A stretch of DNA of 64,000 bases. Source: Epichloe hybrida (Eukaryota > Ascomycota > Sordariomycetes > Hypocreales > Clavicipitaceae). Positions 1-9,848 of this stretch are shown piece after piece. Below the pieces are notes generated by a model, which saw only the letters and a list, made by a program, of their open reading frames with translations, made no database searches and was not told where the DNA came from. Each line of letters starts with the position of its first letter. The first letter of the stretch is position 1. The translations under genes were made by a program, and so were the position numbers. The stretch lies in NCBI GenBank assembly GCA_019022495.1, contig JAFEKR010000006.1, positions 3,348,001 through 3,412,000 on the forward strand, written 5' to 3'.

Positions 1-1
1 G

Positions 2-100
2 TTCGAGACCAGCTGTGAGGCTGTTCCAGGTGTTGCCACTGCCAAGGAGTTGTATAACAAGCTGCATCTTCTGTTCTTCAACGGCAATGTGCACTTATGA
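2..100 (+). CDS. 3' end of an unidentified gene (partial)
   Basis: The frame starting at base 2 is open from the window edge to TGA at 98-100 and reads 32 residues, ending in LYNKLHLLFFNGNVHL. Codon use looks like ordinary coding sequence. Only the C-terminus is in the window, so no family can be assigned. It could also be chance. It lies upstream of, and on the same strand as, the coiled-coil gene at 245-962. Confidence 0.3.
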   Translation, partial: FETSCEAVPGVATAKELYNKLHLLFFNGNVHL

Positions 101-244
101 TCAGCCGGACTCTCAACTCATGGTACCGCCCCCTCCACGTCTTGCAATGAATAATGATACCATGAAGATAACTCATCCGTGCGATCATGGGTCATGACTA
201 CCTGATGATTCTCGCGCTAACCGTTTCAGCGCAGGAACAGCATC

Positions 245-962
245 ATGAGCCTGCCAGGCCCAGTCAAAGTCGAGGCAGAACTCTTGTCGTCCACGACGGC
301 ACCGGGAACAGCACCGACCTCAGCACCGACAACGGGCAGTCACATAGAGCACATGCTCAAAGATACCTGCATCCTCGCCACCCTTGAACGATCAAAGGTT
401 ATAGATTCCCAAAAAAAAGCACGCAGATGACCTTGAAGAAGCTAAGAAGGAGCGTCAAAAACTAAGTCACAAAATCGGAACTATCACAAAATACACTCGA
501 GACCCCTCTCGGCAGCTTCAAAACTCGGCCACTCAACCTATCCTGCTTCCAACCCCTATGGATGAAAAACTGAGACAAAGAAGAGAGTTTAAACGGCAAC
601 AAGCTATTTGCGATCAGCAAGTTGAATATCATCAGGACAAAATATTCCTTCTTGGTGAAACAGAAAAGGCCCTTTTAAATCAGATTACACGCTTAACAAC
701 TCAGATGCTTGATGTCGAGAGAACCAACGAGATTCTGAGAGAACAGATGGAATATGTTCGCCAAAAAAATCTTGATATTGATGCAGCCGCTGAGGTTGTG
801 AGAGACAAGCAAAACTATATTTGCCAAACCAGAATTGGCATAGCAGGAGCCCGGAAGGTCATGAGCGAAAAACAAGAGTATCTTGAAAAAACTTCAAAGG
901 CCGCCAAAGCAGAGTTGGATGCTCTAACTCAATTGATAACAAGCAGCGCTGCCAGTGCCTAA
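245..962 (+). pseudogene. coiled-coil protein, reading frame broken at an A8 homopolymer
   Basis: Two overlapping frames look like one gene of about 240 residues. The first starts at ATG 245 (MSLPGPVKVEAELLSS), has a Thr/Ala/Pro/Ser-rich stretch and runs to LERSKVIDSQ, then stops at about 430. The second is open from about 403 to TAA at 960-962, with Lys/Glu-rich helix before its first ATG at 558 and long heptad-like stretches afterwards (EKALLNQITRLTTQMLDVER). The switch falls at eight A residues (411-418); seven would make the frame continuous. An intron is possible, because the first frame contains GTTATAG just before the run, but no donor at a workable distance was seen. No homologue was recognised. 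A short intact protein from ATG 558 (134 aa) is the alternative. Sequencing error at the homopolymer cannot be excluded. Confidence 0.5.
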
Positions 963-1616
963 AAGCCCGCTTTACGGCTAATAATACTCGGAACCTGGAC
1001 ACGAGGATAATTTCTATTAAACATGGGCGTTTTCTCTTTGACGTAATAGTTTCGGGGGGGACTTTCGATCGAAGGAACATGACTAGACATGATGGCGTTC
1101 TCTTCAAGTCTTTACGGATGTATGAACATGGGATGATGGGAATGGAGTCTTGTTAGGCCTGAAAAGTATACGGGAATCGAGAAATTGATCTCGCAAGCGA
1201 CGGCTATAAGAAAACAATTTGACTAGCTGCCACCTTGCTCTCATACTGTTTTCTCTTTTTGCACTCTATCGTCTCAAAACACGCCTGCTTTTTAAGACTG
1301 GACAGACCAAAACATGAACCTGCCATCTTGGTGTCTCCATGTTGTATCACGAGATTCCTTAAAGGCAGAACGTGAAATATGGATTGGCCATGCAACAATG
1401 AAGCCGAAGAAGAAGAAAGAGACTTGTCGTTGAGATAGCAACACAGAAAGTACCAACTGAAATCGAATTCTCCTCGGCCATTAACACTGCCAACAGGGAA
1501 CTGCGAACACTCGTCTCGACACCGACTGGAATATCGCACATGAATTAAAACCCCCATACTACACAGTGACATCATTTACACATCCCCCCCATCCATGCAT
1601 CTCCCACCCACCACCA
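963..1616. other. intergenic region, no gene recognised
   Basis: This lies between the convergent coiled-coil gene (+) and the membrane-protein gene (-) and should hold both 3' untranslated regions. A minus-strand open frame of about 120 codons at 1204-1575 was examined. It has no recognisable domain, and its composition (Ser/Cys/Lys-rich, no repeats) does not support a gene. Nothing else stands out. Confidence 0.4.
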
Positions 1617-2156
1617 TCACTCCAGCGAAAACGTCTTCACAACCGCCACGGCGCAACACACCCACGCCCCCAGATCCGTCGTCAACAGCCTCGCCATATT
1701 ATATCCCATCCACCTCCTCTGCGCCTCAACGTTCCTGATCCCGGGCTCCGCGCGCCTCCTCTCCAGCGGCCTCCCGCCCCCCTCATCATCCATCATGTAC
1801 TTGATCAGCGGCGCCACCAGCGGCGCATACAGCAGGTGTCCGACCGCCAGCCCAGCCGCGCCCGCATACCACTGCAGCGACCCCCTCCTCCGCAGCAGGC
1901 CCCTGTGCCAGACCATAGCCCCAACAGACGTCCATGTCGTGACGCCCAGGAGGGAGACGACCTGCGTGAGGCCCCAGGGGAACATGACGCGCCAGTACGT
2001 GGGGAGGATGGCGTTCCCGCGGCCAGACAGCTCGGGGTGGGTGAAGTTGCTCAGGAAAACATGTTGGTCCCAGGCGAAGAGGAGGGAGCACGAGGATGAG
2101 ACGAGTGGTGCGAGGAGGAGGGCCTTTCTGCCGTCGAAGAAGGCGCAGGATGCCAT
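1617..2156 (-). CDS. small multi-pass membrane protein (fungal, DUF1772-like)
   Basis: A single-exon frame runs from ATG at 2154-2156 (MASCAFFDGRKALLLAP) to TGA at 1617-1619, 179 residues. An in-frame TTG lies two codons further up, but the ATG is the natural start. Four hydrophobic segments are visible: residues about 11-28 (ALLLAPLVSSSCSLLFAW), 55-80 (FPWGLTQVVSLLGVTTW), 95-117 (AGAAGLAVGHLLYAPLVAPL) and 160-177. The last loop is basic, with RRWMGYNMARLLTTD before the final segment. This size and topology match small fungal integral membrane proteins related to DUF1772 and anthrone-oxygenase-like families, but no catalytic residue is assignable, so enzymatic function is not claimed. The neighbours are housekeeping genes, so no biosynthetic cluster is implied. 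Confidence 0.75.
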   Translation of the reverse strand: MASCAFFDGRKALLLAPLVSSSCSLLFAWDQHVFLSNFTHPELSGRGNAILPTYWRVMFPWGLTQVVSLLGVTTWTSVGAMVWHRGLLRRRGSLQWYAGAAGLAVGHLLYAPLVAPLIKYMMDDEGGGRPLERRRAEPGIRNVEAQRRWMGYNMARLLTTDLGAWVCCAVAVVKTFSLE

Positions 2157-2840
2157 GGCCAATTGGTTGGGGTTTCCCCCAGGAGGGGTCGAATGCCACT
2201 CGGCCTCGTCGGTGTGAGTGGTGAGAGGGTGGCACGAGGGTTTGATATGGGATCCCGCTGGGTTTCTTCAATTTGTCGTTGTCGTTGTTGTGTATTCGGC
2301 GGATGACGAGGATGTGAGTGAAGCCGGTTCGAAGTCTTTGGATGTCGGGTTCTCGGGCGATAGTGACGGCCCGGGACTCGGGAGGTTGGATAAAAACGAT
2401 TGGGCAGGGAGGGGGGTCGTCCAACAGCCGTTAAACGGCGCACCTGGGATTTTTTGAGCGATGACCCGGTCTACGATGCGAGTTTCATGCAACTTTTCTA
2501 TTAAAATGCTACTCCGTACGGAGCAGGGCATCAAATCAATTCTTGGGTCTACGGAGTAGTCGGTAATGATCTTGATTGCATGGGATACAGTGACAAGTCC
2601 ATAAAAGAACCACACCACACCGCACATGACTCTACGCAGAGATTATCACCTCCGCTGATCAACATTTGCCCAAAGAACACCACGTCAATTGATGTCTTTC
2701 CACCAGACCCTTGCGCCACTTTGTACCAGCGACCAACCAGCCGCTACAGTGATCATTGTTTTTACAGTAAAAAGAAAAAAAAAATCATCTGCATCACTAT
2801 CACTCCTGGCCTGTTTCTACTAGATCCACCGTCGTTGAGA
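2157..2840. other. intergenic region with CTCCGTACGGAG palindrome
   Basis: This is the promoter side of the membrane-protein gene (-) and the 3' side of PRP45 (-). It contains a perfect 12-bp palindrome CTCCGTACGGAG (2512-2523) and a related CTACGGAGTAG at about 2549-2559. No gene is supported here. Frames on both strands are low-complexity (Val-rich or Pro/Arg-rich) and look like shadows. Confidence 0.5.
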
Positions 2841-4675
2841 TCAATCCTCTTCGTCATCCACGCGCGGTCGTTTTGACTGACGGCTCTCTCCTTCCTGCAG
2901 TCCATATCCTCTCTTCGAGGACGAATTCTGGTCCACCTCGGAGAGAAATTGATCGACGTTGAACGGGTCAGCAACCTCTTTTTGGAACTGCACGGGACCT
3001 TCGCGAGCCTGTGATGCATCGTCAGTATATTGCTACGATTATTATTTCTCAAAATGAAAACAGAAAACTTGTTGAAAGAAAAGTTGAGTTGCAAGGAAGA
3101 ACATACTTCTGCATCTGCTGCACCCTTGAATGTGCCCTTGCCCAGTGCCTCCCCAAATCGACTCGTTTTTTGGATTTTGGCCATCTCCTTATCACCCGCT
3201 TCAGGATCATCCTCCTCCATGTTGGCGCGTGGCCGGTAGATGCTGCTGATGGCATCCTGAGCAGCGAACAGCGGCTTGTCGTAGTGATTGTCCTCGTTGA
3301 AGCCACTGTCGAATCCGCTCGACTTATTGAACAATCGAGAGTCGTACATGGTTTCCTTGGACTGTGTGGGCTTCGCTAGACCCAGCGCAATCTTTTCTGA
3401 GATATCACGGTTTTGTTCTCTTGCCATGACCTGCATACGACGCTCAGCACCCATCCGGTTCTGACGGAGCTTTCTCTCCTCTTCCTTGTGCTTCTCTCGC
3501 CGTGCCTTCTCACGCTCACGAATCCCGGAATCTTCACTGTCAGATGCTGAGTCGGACACGCTGTAGCTTCTTGACCGTGACCGCGAGTCTCTCGAGTCGG
3601 GCGATCCCCTTCGCCCACGTCCAGCAGCCGCACGCTCTTCTCTGGCCTTTTGGGCCAATGAACGAAGGTTCTCGTCCTTCTGTGCCTTTTCCTTCTCGGC
3701 AAGCCGTTGCTGCATCAGGGATCGCTGCTGGAGTTCCTCACGTGCATGTCTCTCCGCCATCTTGACGGCTTCCGCAAACTGCGCATGCTTGTCGTTAATG
3801 GTAATGTCCTGCAGGCCGCGGCCATCAGCAGCAAGACGCTTGTCCAATGGAACGGTGAAGCCTTTGGGGTTCTTCCAATTTGAGATTGTTGGCGGGATCT
3901 TCCACATTTCCTGATCCTCGGCTGTAAGCTTCCGGGGCGGTGAATGCATGACGGGCGGAGGTGGTGAGGGCGGCCCTCTGGGTATCTTTTTGTGTTTGAA
4001 TTTGGGAGGCTCTAATGGATCTCGCTGTCGTTCGACAATCTTCATGATGCGGTCTTGTTTCTTCGAGTTATCTCCCATTTGACTGGCGGGCGTGTATCGT
4101 ACAAACGTCGGGTCATTGCGTTGTCCCACGTTGATGTTTTTCGGCTTCTGAGCAGCCACGGCACCACTGACCAGTACTGCAAGTGCATTTTTGGTTTTTT
4201 CGGTCGTAGCCGCCACTAGTTCCTTGTCAGGACGAGAAAGATCAATCTCTCCAGCATCGGCTCGTTGTCTGAGAGGGATTAGGTCCTTGAAGGAGGTGTG
4301 TATAATTCGTCCCTGGCTGTGACCCTGTCGTGCGATCGCGTCATATTTGACTTTCCCTTCGCCGTCGACCTGCACCGCCAACGCGTTGCTCGTTGTCGCG
4401 TCCTTTCTCCCCATATCGAGAGGATACTGGGCGACTGGAATCTCGGGAAAAGCACCGCCATCTCCAAAATCCTCCTGTGAGCGTGGTCGCCATCCTGAAC
4501 GCTGTCCGTACGGTGGCGGGCCGGTTCTCTTCAGTACAATCTGCGTCTCGTCGATCTGACCGGCTCCGACGATTCGAGGACCTCGCTGTTGTGTTCTGAT
4601 TGGTGCTTCTTCATCCTCGCCTGTATACTTGGGCTTCGGCAGCGACGCCTGTAGCGAGGCTGCGATCGACGCCAT
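2841..4675 (-). CDS. PRP45: pre-mRNA-processing protein 45 (SNW1/SKIP family), two exons
   Basis: Spliceosome component of the SNW/SKIP family, which acts in the nucleus with the Prp19 complex during step activation; the human orthologue also serves as a transcription coregulator. Exons are 4675-3107 and 3008-2841, joined in phase 0 across a 98-nt intron (3009-3106; donor GTATGT, acceptor CACAG). The product is about 578 residues. The family hallmark SNWKNPKGFTVPLDKRLAADG is seen at residues about 265-285 inside the SNW domain. It is preceded by a Pro-rich run (PRGPPSPPPP, about 232-241) and followed by a charged helical region and an RS-like stretch (SRDSRSRSRSYSVSDS, about 360-375). The second exon supplies the C-terminus, including VQFQKEVADPFNVDQFLSE and a basic/acidic tail ending DDEED. 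Unspliced reading gives a longer frame with an unrelated Asn-rich tail, which should be discarded. The start is the first ATG, MASIAASLQASLPKP. Confidence 0.95.
3009..3106 (-). other. intron of PRP45
   Basis: A 98-nt intron on the minus strand with donor GTATGT (3106-3101) and acceptor CACAG ending at 3009. Splicing joins ...FKGAADAE to AREGPVQF and restores the conserved SNW1 C-terminus, which supports both borders. Confidence 0.85.
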
Positions 4676-5187
4676 TGTGTGCTGTCGGATCGAGGACGTG
4701 ATGCAGTTTGTGGATGGGGCAGGTTGCTACGTATGAGGAAGAATTTCAGATGTGGCGCGCTCCCAGCCCACATGTGGCTTAACCCACCTTAACCCACCCC
4801 CCTGCCCACACCAAGAGCTGGCCGGGTGATTGCTTCCACAGTGCAAACAGTGCACACAGTGCTGGAACTGTGAAAGTGCAAGTGCTTCCATAATTTATAA
4901 ATCACCAGCAATAAATGAAAGCAAATACCACAGTCCATTTGGAACAGACTGACAATCGATCATGTGTTTGGTCATTTCGAGATGTAGTTCGGCAAATAAG
5001 CATCTTCCTCACTCAATGCTTTTGGAGTCGTCCACGCCAACCGCAAAAAAAAAGAACTACGACCGCCCCTTTCTATGCCCATTATTCTACGGTTCATTCC
5101 ATGTCGCCCACTGTTTCCCGGTTTTTCCCCAATTTCCACATGCGCCTTGTGACATCCTTAACCAATATTCAATGCCATGTAGATAGT
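4676..5187. promoter_or_regulatory. PRP45 upstream region and ERP3 3' flank
   Basis: This 512-bp spacer holds the PRP45 promoter and the ERP3 3' untranslated region, since both genes are on the minus strand. It contains CTTAACCCACCTTAACCCACC-like tandem copies at about 4778-4800 and a cluster of ACAGTGC heptamers at about 4838-4862. Their role is unknown. No gene is supported. Confidence 0.4.
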
Positions 5188-6000
5188 TTAAACATAGCCC
5201 TTGCGAGCACCCTAGAATTGAGTTTCGTTAGTATACATCCAAGAGAGTCATTTCCTCGGCCAACAAAAAGCCTACCTGGAAGAAGAACCGGACGACGAAG
5301 ACCTGCAAAGCGCCCATACACACAACCAACCCGATTTGAATCATGCTGAAGTTGACGATGCGCTTCTCGGTGCTGTTGACGGTGGAGAAGTTTCGGTTCT
5401 CGCGAGTTCTGAAATATTTTTGGTTTCGCGAAATGGTCGACAGTTGGCTGGAGATCTTGTAGACAGAATCCTCGAGCTCCGAGGTCTGCTCAGGGGTAGT
5501 GCCTTGCTTCGACGGCAGCTTGGCAGTTCGTACCTCATTGTCGACCGAGATGTCAAAGTCGACCAGTTTCTCGGCAAACGTGCTCATTTCGTTGTTGAAG
5601 CAGAAGGAGTACTCTCCAGCATGCTGGGCGGTGAAGACGAAGTCGCCTTGACGCTCTTTTTCGCCCTGCAGGATGGTTTTGGCGTTGGGCCCCTCAACGA
5701 GGTAGTCGACATCAAACGAACCACCAGATTGAACCTGCAGCGCGACGATTGAGTTAGCCACATGAATGAGGTTGAATGCGTATTCACGGGATTGCGCGAT
5801 TGCGCCGTCGTAGAACCGTAGCTTCGGCAGATGGGATCGTATCGTACAGCGAAGTAAAAGGCAATCTTCTCATTGTCCTTTTTGGTGTCGACGTAGAAGC
5901 ACGCCCTCTCGTTGGCATCCAGCTTGTATGTCAGGGCGGTCGCGGTAACATCGGTGACCAGGCAGGCAATTAAGCCCGCGGCTATCGTGGTCAATCTCAT
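5188..6000 (-). CDS. ERP3: p24 (emp24/gp25L) family cargo receptor, Erp3-like, three exons
   Basis: Type I membrane protein of the p24 family, which cycles between ER and Golgi in COPII/COPI vesicles and helps select cargo. Exons are 6000-5848, 5734-5276 and 5211-5188, with introns 5735-5847 (113 nt) and 5212-5275 (64 nt, branch site TACTAAC, acceptor TCTAG), all in phase 0. The product is 211 residues: signal peptide at about 1-20, a GOLD domain with the expected cysteine pair (ACFYVD and SFCFNNEM) and the conserved FAVQSGGSFDVDY spanning the first junction. A coiled-coil region precedes NQKYFRTRENRNFSTVNSTE, followed by one transmembrane segment and a short cytosolic tail, VRFFFQGARKGYV, whose last seven residues come from the 24-nt third exon. 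This tail is typical of fungal Erp3. The gene is divergent from the PhoD-like gene. Confidence 0.93.
5212..5275 (-). other. ERP3 intron 2
   Basis: A 64-nt intron with donor GTAGGC, branch site TACTAAC and acceptor TCTAG. It precedes a 24-nt last exon encoding GARKGYV and the stop. Confidence 0.85.
5735..5847 (-). other. ERP3 intron 1
   Basis: A 113-nt intron with donor GTACGA and acceptor CTGCAG. Removing it joins FYFA to VQSGGSFDVDY, a conserved p24 block. Confidence 0.85.
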
Positions 6001-6037
6001 GATGCGGCTTTGATGCGGCTTTGATGCGGCTTTGATT
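6001..6037. repeat. 11-bp tandem repeat abutting the ERP3 start
   Basis: Unit GATGCGGCTTT in about 3.5 copies, the last with a substitution (GATTCGG). It sits immediately upstream of the ERP3 ATG, so it is probably in the 5' untranslated region. Confidence 0.8.
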
Positions 6038-6611
6038 CGGAGTTGTCGCGTGCAACGATGTTTGGCAATTCGAATCGTAGCAAGAGGGTTCCGTCCGTCT
6101 CGTGCACCGTGGCTCCTTGTTGTTAACGTTGAATGTCAGGCCGGCTGCGATGGGTTATTACGAGTCTTACTTATGACTTGGCAGCACCAAAGACAAAGCT
6201 ACAGTATGTACGGATCCGTAAGGGGGTCAAAGGGCCACGCTTCCCGTTCGGCATCGGATTTTCGCATAAACCGGCCCTTGGGACAGGGACGGCCCCTGAA
6301 TGCATCAGCAGTCCTGCCCTGCCAGCGCCAGCTGCAGCTACTCGTGCCCCGCCCCACGCTCTGCAGCACCTCCACCATCTTGCGGATTCTTGCCACTGAC
6401 ATCGTGACGCTGATGCGTTGCTGACGTGCTCCATTCAGCCCACCACCACCTACCTACCTACCTTACCTGCCTTACTTGATACTTCCCGCCTGGGCTCTCG
6501 CCATGTTCTTTTGAAAACCACAGCAGCTAATCAGCTCACCACGTTACTCTTTCACTTTCATCATCTCTCACTGACCTAATTTATCATCCACCTTTGCCCC
6601 TGCCAGACCTA
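6001..6611. promoter_or_regulatory. divergent promoter between ERP3 and the PhoD-like gene
   Basis: A 611-bp region between two divergent starts. Next to the ERP3 ATG are about 3.5 tandem copies of an 11-bp unit (GATGCGGCTTT, 6001-6037). Towards the PhoD-like gene are CTAC/CTTAC-type pyrimidine repeats (about 6449-6478) and CT-rich tracts common in fungal core promoters. An open frame at 6171-6434 (-) has no domain and is rejected. Confidence 0.5.
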
Positions 6612-8652
6612 ATGTCGCTTCAGTCAACGATAGCCAAGGTGACTTCGGTCGCCTTGCGAATATCTGCAATCCTCTTCTTCCGATTTGTTCGTATAGTCAT
6701 TCGCTTACGCGCATATTCTTAGCATGAATCCAACTTGACTAACATTACCTCATAGTTTCCTGTACGGCACACCTCCGATTCCTCGACCTTGGTTATTCGT
6801 CTAATCGTGCATAGGCTCACTTTCCTTCAATCACTTTTGCGCTCTTCGCCATCTATCTTCCAGCCTTCATCGAAAGCTACTTGGCTGGTCCCGACGTCAA
6901 GGTGCTCGATGACGAGATTGACATCACTGTCAAACAAACAACCGTGACTCCTGAAACTCTCCTGCTTACAGAAGACGGTCAGACAGCAGAGTCTGAAATA
7001 GTGACCGAGAAGGTTGACGTCGAAGAAAGGATTGTCTTTGAGGAGAAGTTCGAGCGCCCTTGGAAAGTGCTTCTCTACGGAGCCCCAAGCGCTGCGCGCC
7101 CAAAACTCTCACTTCTCAGTCTCTTAATCAATGTTCTCCTTGTCGGCTTCACAGGTGATGCTCTGTATCGTGCGCGTTGGTTCCACACCGCTGAGGACTT
7201 GTCATTTGTCCGTCTAGGATACGTCTCTCCCAGTGAAGCTCGCTTTCTCATCCGCGAACCAGATCCGGCGCAGCTACCGGTGACCTTGCAGATCCGTGTC
7301 AAAGGCACCGAGCCACTGTTTGAAGATGCTGCTTGGCAGATGGCCGCCGACGTCAAGCTGACCAGCAATGAGACAGACTTCACCAAGGCGATAATCGTAC
7401 CGCTTAAATACTCCGACCAGCGCTGGTACGAGTGGAAGACATCCAACAATCACACGGGTGAATTCCTTACTCCCCCTAAGCCCGGCAGCATGCCCACTAC
7501 CAACGACGGAAAATTTACATTTCTTTCAACATCTTGCATCTTGCCGCGCTTCCCATATAATCCACTCGATCATGCTCTTGCTATTCCTGGCCTTCGCCAT
7601 CTAGCCAAGAAACTTCCCGAATTGAGAGCTCAGTTCATGTTATTCCTCGGAGACTTCATTTACGTCGATGTTCCTCAGCGCTTCGGCAAATCCACCGAGG
7701 AATACCGCATGCAATACCGACAAGTATACGCATCCCCTGACTGGGCACCTGTGGCGCAAAACTTGAGCTGGATCCACGTCTTGGACGATCATGAAATCTC
7801 CAATGACTGGTCTTCCAACAGCACCGGGGTTTATAATGCCGCTGTTGGTCCTTGGCACACGTATCAGGCTGATGTTAACCCACCCACTGCTGTTATGGCC
7901 GGGACGAGAAGTCAGAGGCGCAAGGATGCCACCTGGTACGAATTTGTTCAGGGGCCAGCCAGCTTTTTCTTGCTAGACACCCGGAGTTACCGGTCCAGCA
8001 ACAACGAACCATTTGACGAGAAGAGCAAGACTATGCTCGGAGCAGACCAATTAGCTGACTTCTTGGCTTGGCTGGCTCGCCCTGAGCCCAGGGGGGTCAA
8101 GTGGAAGTTTGTGGCTTCATCCGTCCCATTTACCAAAAACTGGCCCGTCAACGTCAAGGACACTTGGGGCGGGTTTTTGGTTGAGCGAAAGAAGATTCTC
8201 GAGGGCATGTGGGACGCTGGCGCTCGCGGCAATACCGTCATTGTTCTGTCTGGAGATCGTCATGAATTTGCAGCCACAAAATTCCCGCCTCCTCCCGAGT
8301 CTAAATGGTCCAAATCAGCAGCAGCTTACGAATTTTCTACCAGTCCACTAAACCAGTTCGCGTCTCCAATCCCAACCTACAAGCAAGTTGATGACGAGGA
8401 TGTTAAGTTACAGTAAGTGACGTGATGGAAACGGCCCGAATAACAAGCTGACAAAGCACCAGATATATTCCTTCCGGAAGATCCAAGTTTGGGTCTTTCA
8501 CAATCGAGAACGTCGACGGCCAAAGCACGTTGCAATACCGCCTATACATTGACGGAGTTGAGCGTTGGACCACGCAAATAGCCCAAGCTGCTGTTCTTGA
8601 GGGCGCAAAAACCGGCGGATCCTTCTGGGACCTACTCAAGTTTTATCTATAG
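6612..8652 (+). CDS. PhoD-like phosphatase (metallophosphatase superfamily), membrane-anchored
   Basis: Predicted alkaline-phosphatase-D-like metalloenzyme. The main exon is 6815-8412 and the last is 8463-8652, with a 50-nt intron 8413-8462 (GTAAGT...CCAG) joining VKLQ to YIPSGRSKFGSF; stop TAG at 8650-8652. The first exon probably starts at ATG 6612 (MSLQSTIAKVTSVALRISA) and joins exon 2 at AHFPSITFALF after an intron ending CATAG at 6814. The donor near 6687-6691 is uncertain. About 620 residues result. Two hydrophobic segments lie near the N-terminus (ITFALFAIYLPAFIESY and LLSLLINVLLVGFTG), as in fungal membrane-bound PhoD relatives. Metal-site motifs read clearly: FLGDFIYVD (about residue 302), HVLDDHEISNDW (about 348), FLLDTRSYRS and VIVLSGDRHEF (about 503). 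Family membership is firm; substrate is unknown. Confidence 0.88.
6687..6814 (+). other. 5' intron(s) of the PhoD-like gene (structure uncertain)
   Basis: The frame before 6815 is closed, and exon 2 must begin after CATAG at 6812-6814. Two candidate branch/acceptor pairs lie inside: GACTAAC...CATAG ending at 6755, and GTCTAAT...CATAG ending at 6814. Either a single 128-nt intron (6687-6814) or two introns around a 6-nt micro-exon (6756-6761) keeps the frame from donor 6687. The stronger-looking donor GTATAG at 6691 does not keep phase. Confidence 0.5.
8413..8462 (+). other. 3' intron of the PhoD-like gene
   Basis: A 50-nt intron, donor GTAAGT and acceptor CACCAG, containing GCTGAC as probable branch site. 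Without splicing the protein would stop at once after VKLQ. Confidence 0.85.
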
Positions 8653-9848
8653 GTGCGATGGTGATCCATGTGCTAAGGCGTCGGTTGATTTCATGAACGT
8701 TTGAAAAGAGGGTGTTTGCGACGGAGTTTGCATGTTTGTGTGTTCCAGCGTGATACCCTTCAGATCGGTACAACGTTGCAGTGCGGTGCGGTGCCGCTTT
8801 GTGGCTTCGCTGGCTTCGGCTTCTATACTTTTAATTTCATAATCTGGTCATTGTTGGACATGAGACACTATCACGTGCTAGTAACAACGAATCCCTTTCA
8901 TCTCAAGTCTCAAGACCATGTGTGTTCCGCTGTGAAGTTGAACAGTTTGTTGTGTCCAGCACCACCACCTTGAGGTTGTGCGAGCTCGCGAGTCCCAAAT
9001 CAAATGAGACGTGGTCTAGTCAGACTTCGATTGTAATGCACCTCCAGGACATGGTGGGAAGACTCGTGGATAGCTTGAAAAAGAATCGTTCAACGGCGTC
9101 TTTACTCCATGAGGGCCAGGTTGCGCAAATAATATTCCAGCAATTCCTGATAATTTGGTGTCTGAAGCGGTTCTCCTTTCTGACGTGCATTAATTGCCGT
9201 GATACCACTGTCAGTCTCCGGCCAACTCCATTTGTAATGAGCCGTGTCTCTTGAGTCTTGACGACGACCTAGTCCCTGAGATTGATTGACAGGGGACAGA
9301 AACGGTCCCAGACTCTATGCACCTGGATCAGACAAGGAAGGCGGCTGCACGCACTCAATGCGCTTTGGGGTCTGACGCTTTTGAGGTCGTACCTTCTGAA
9401 AGCTTCTTGATTTCCGAATGCCACAAGGCCGCTTACCTTCCCATCGTTGGTAAATGCGCTAACAACATTGCCTGCCTCGCGTGAGTCGGCCCTCTCATTG
9501 GCAATTGGTGTTGAGAATCACAGCCTCACATCGCAGCCTTAGGCATTAACATTGTCACATTCTTTGTTAAATACATACATATGGGCATCAAAGAGATGCG
9601 ACCGTGAGTCGCAAGGCAGTCTAATGAGGCCGTGCTTTCAGCTCGCACAAGCCTCACCGAAGCACAAACCCAGCATCTACCCGATCCCTGTCGTCCACAA
9701 CGGCAACAACTATTTGACCAAGCTAGCCTTGTTGCCCCACACGAAATTGGTCAAATCTCCCACCCACACGTGATGTATTATTTAATCTCGGCTAACCGCT
9801 TTCAGGGTGCAAGGCTACACAAATCTTTTTACTTTCCGTCCGAAGGCA
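8653..9848. other. intergenic region, one weak spliced ORF candidate
   Basis: A 1.2-kb spacer between two plus-strand genes. No domain was recognised. A short frame from ATG 9317 (MHLDQTRKAAARTQC) runs into a good donor GTGAGT at 9481 with an acceptor TCGCAG at 9536 (56-nt intron), giving about 58 residues. It might be a small gene or chance. Other open frames here look like shadows. Confidence 0.3.

Noticed and set aside
1204..1575. 123-codon minus-strand open frame with ATG
   Set aside because: No recognisable domain, odd Ser/Cys/Lys composition, and it lies in the 3' flanks of two convergent genes; most likely chance.
1566..2443. several long frames overlapping the membrane-protein gene on both strands
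   Set aside because: GC-rich shadows: Pro/Arg/His-rich text without motifs, while the 1617-2156 minus frame has clear transmembrane structure and a good ATG.
2762..3106. long unspliced C-terminus of PRP45
   Set aside because: It reads through the intron into Asn-rich then unrelated sequence; splicing 3009-3106 restores the conserved C-terminus in another frame.
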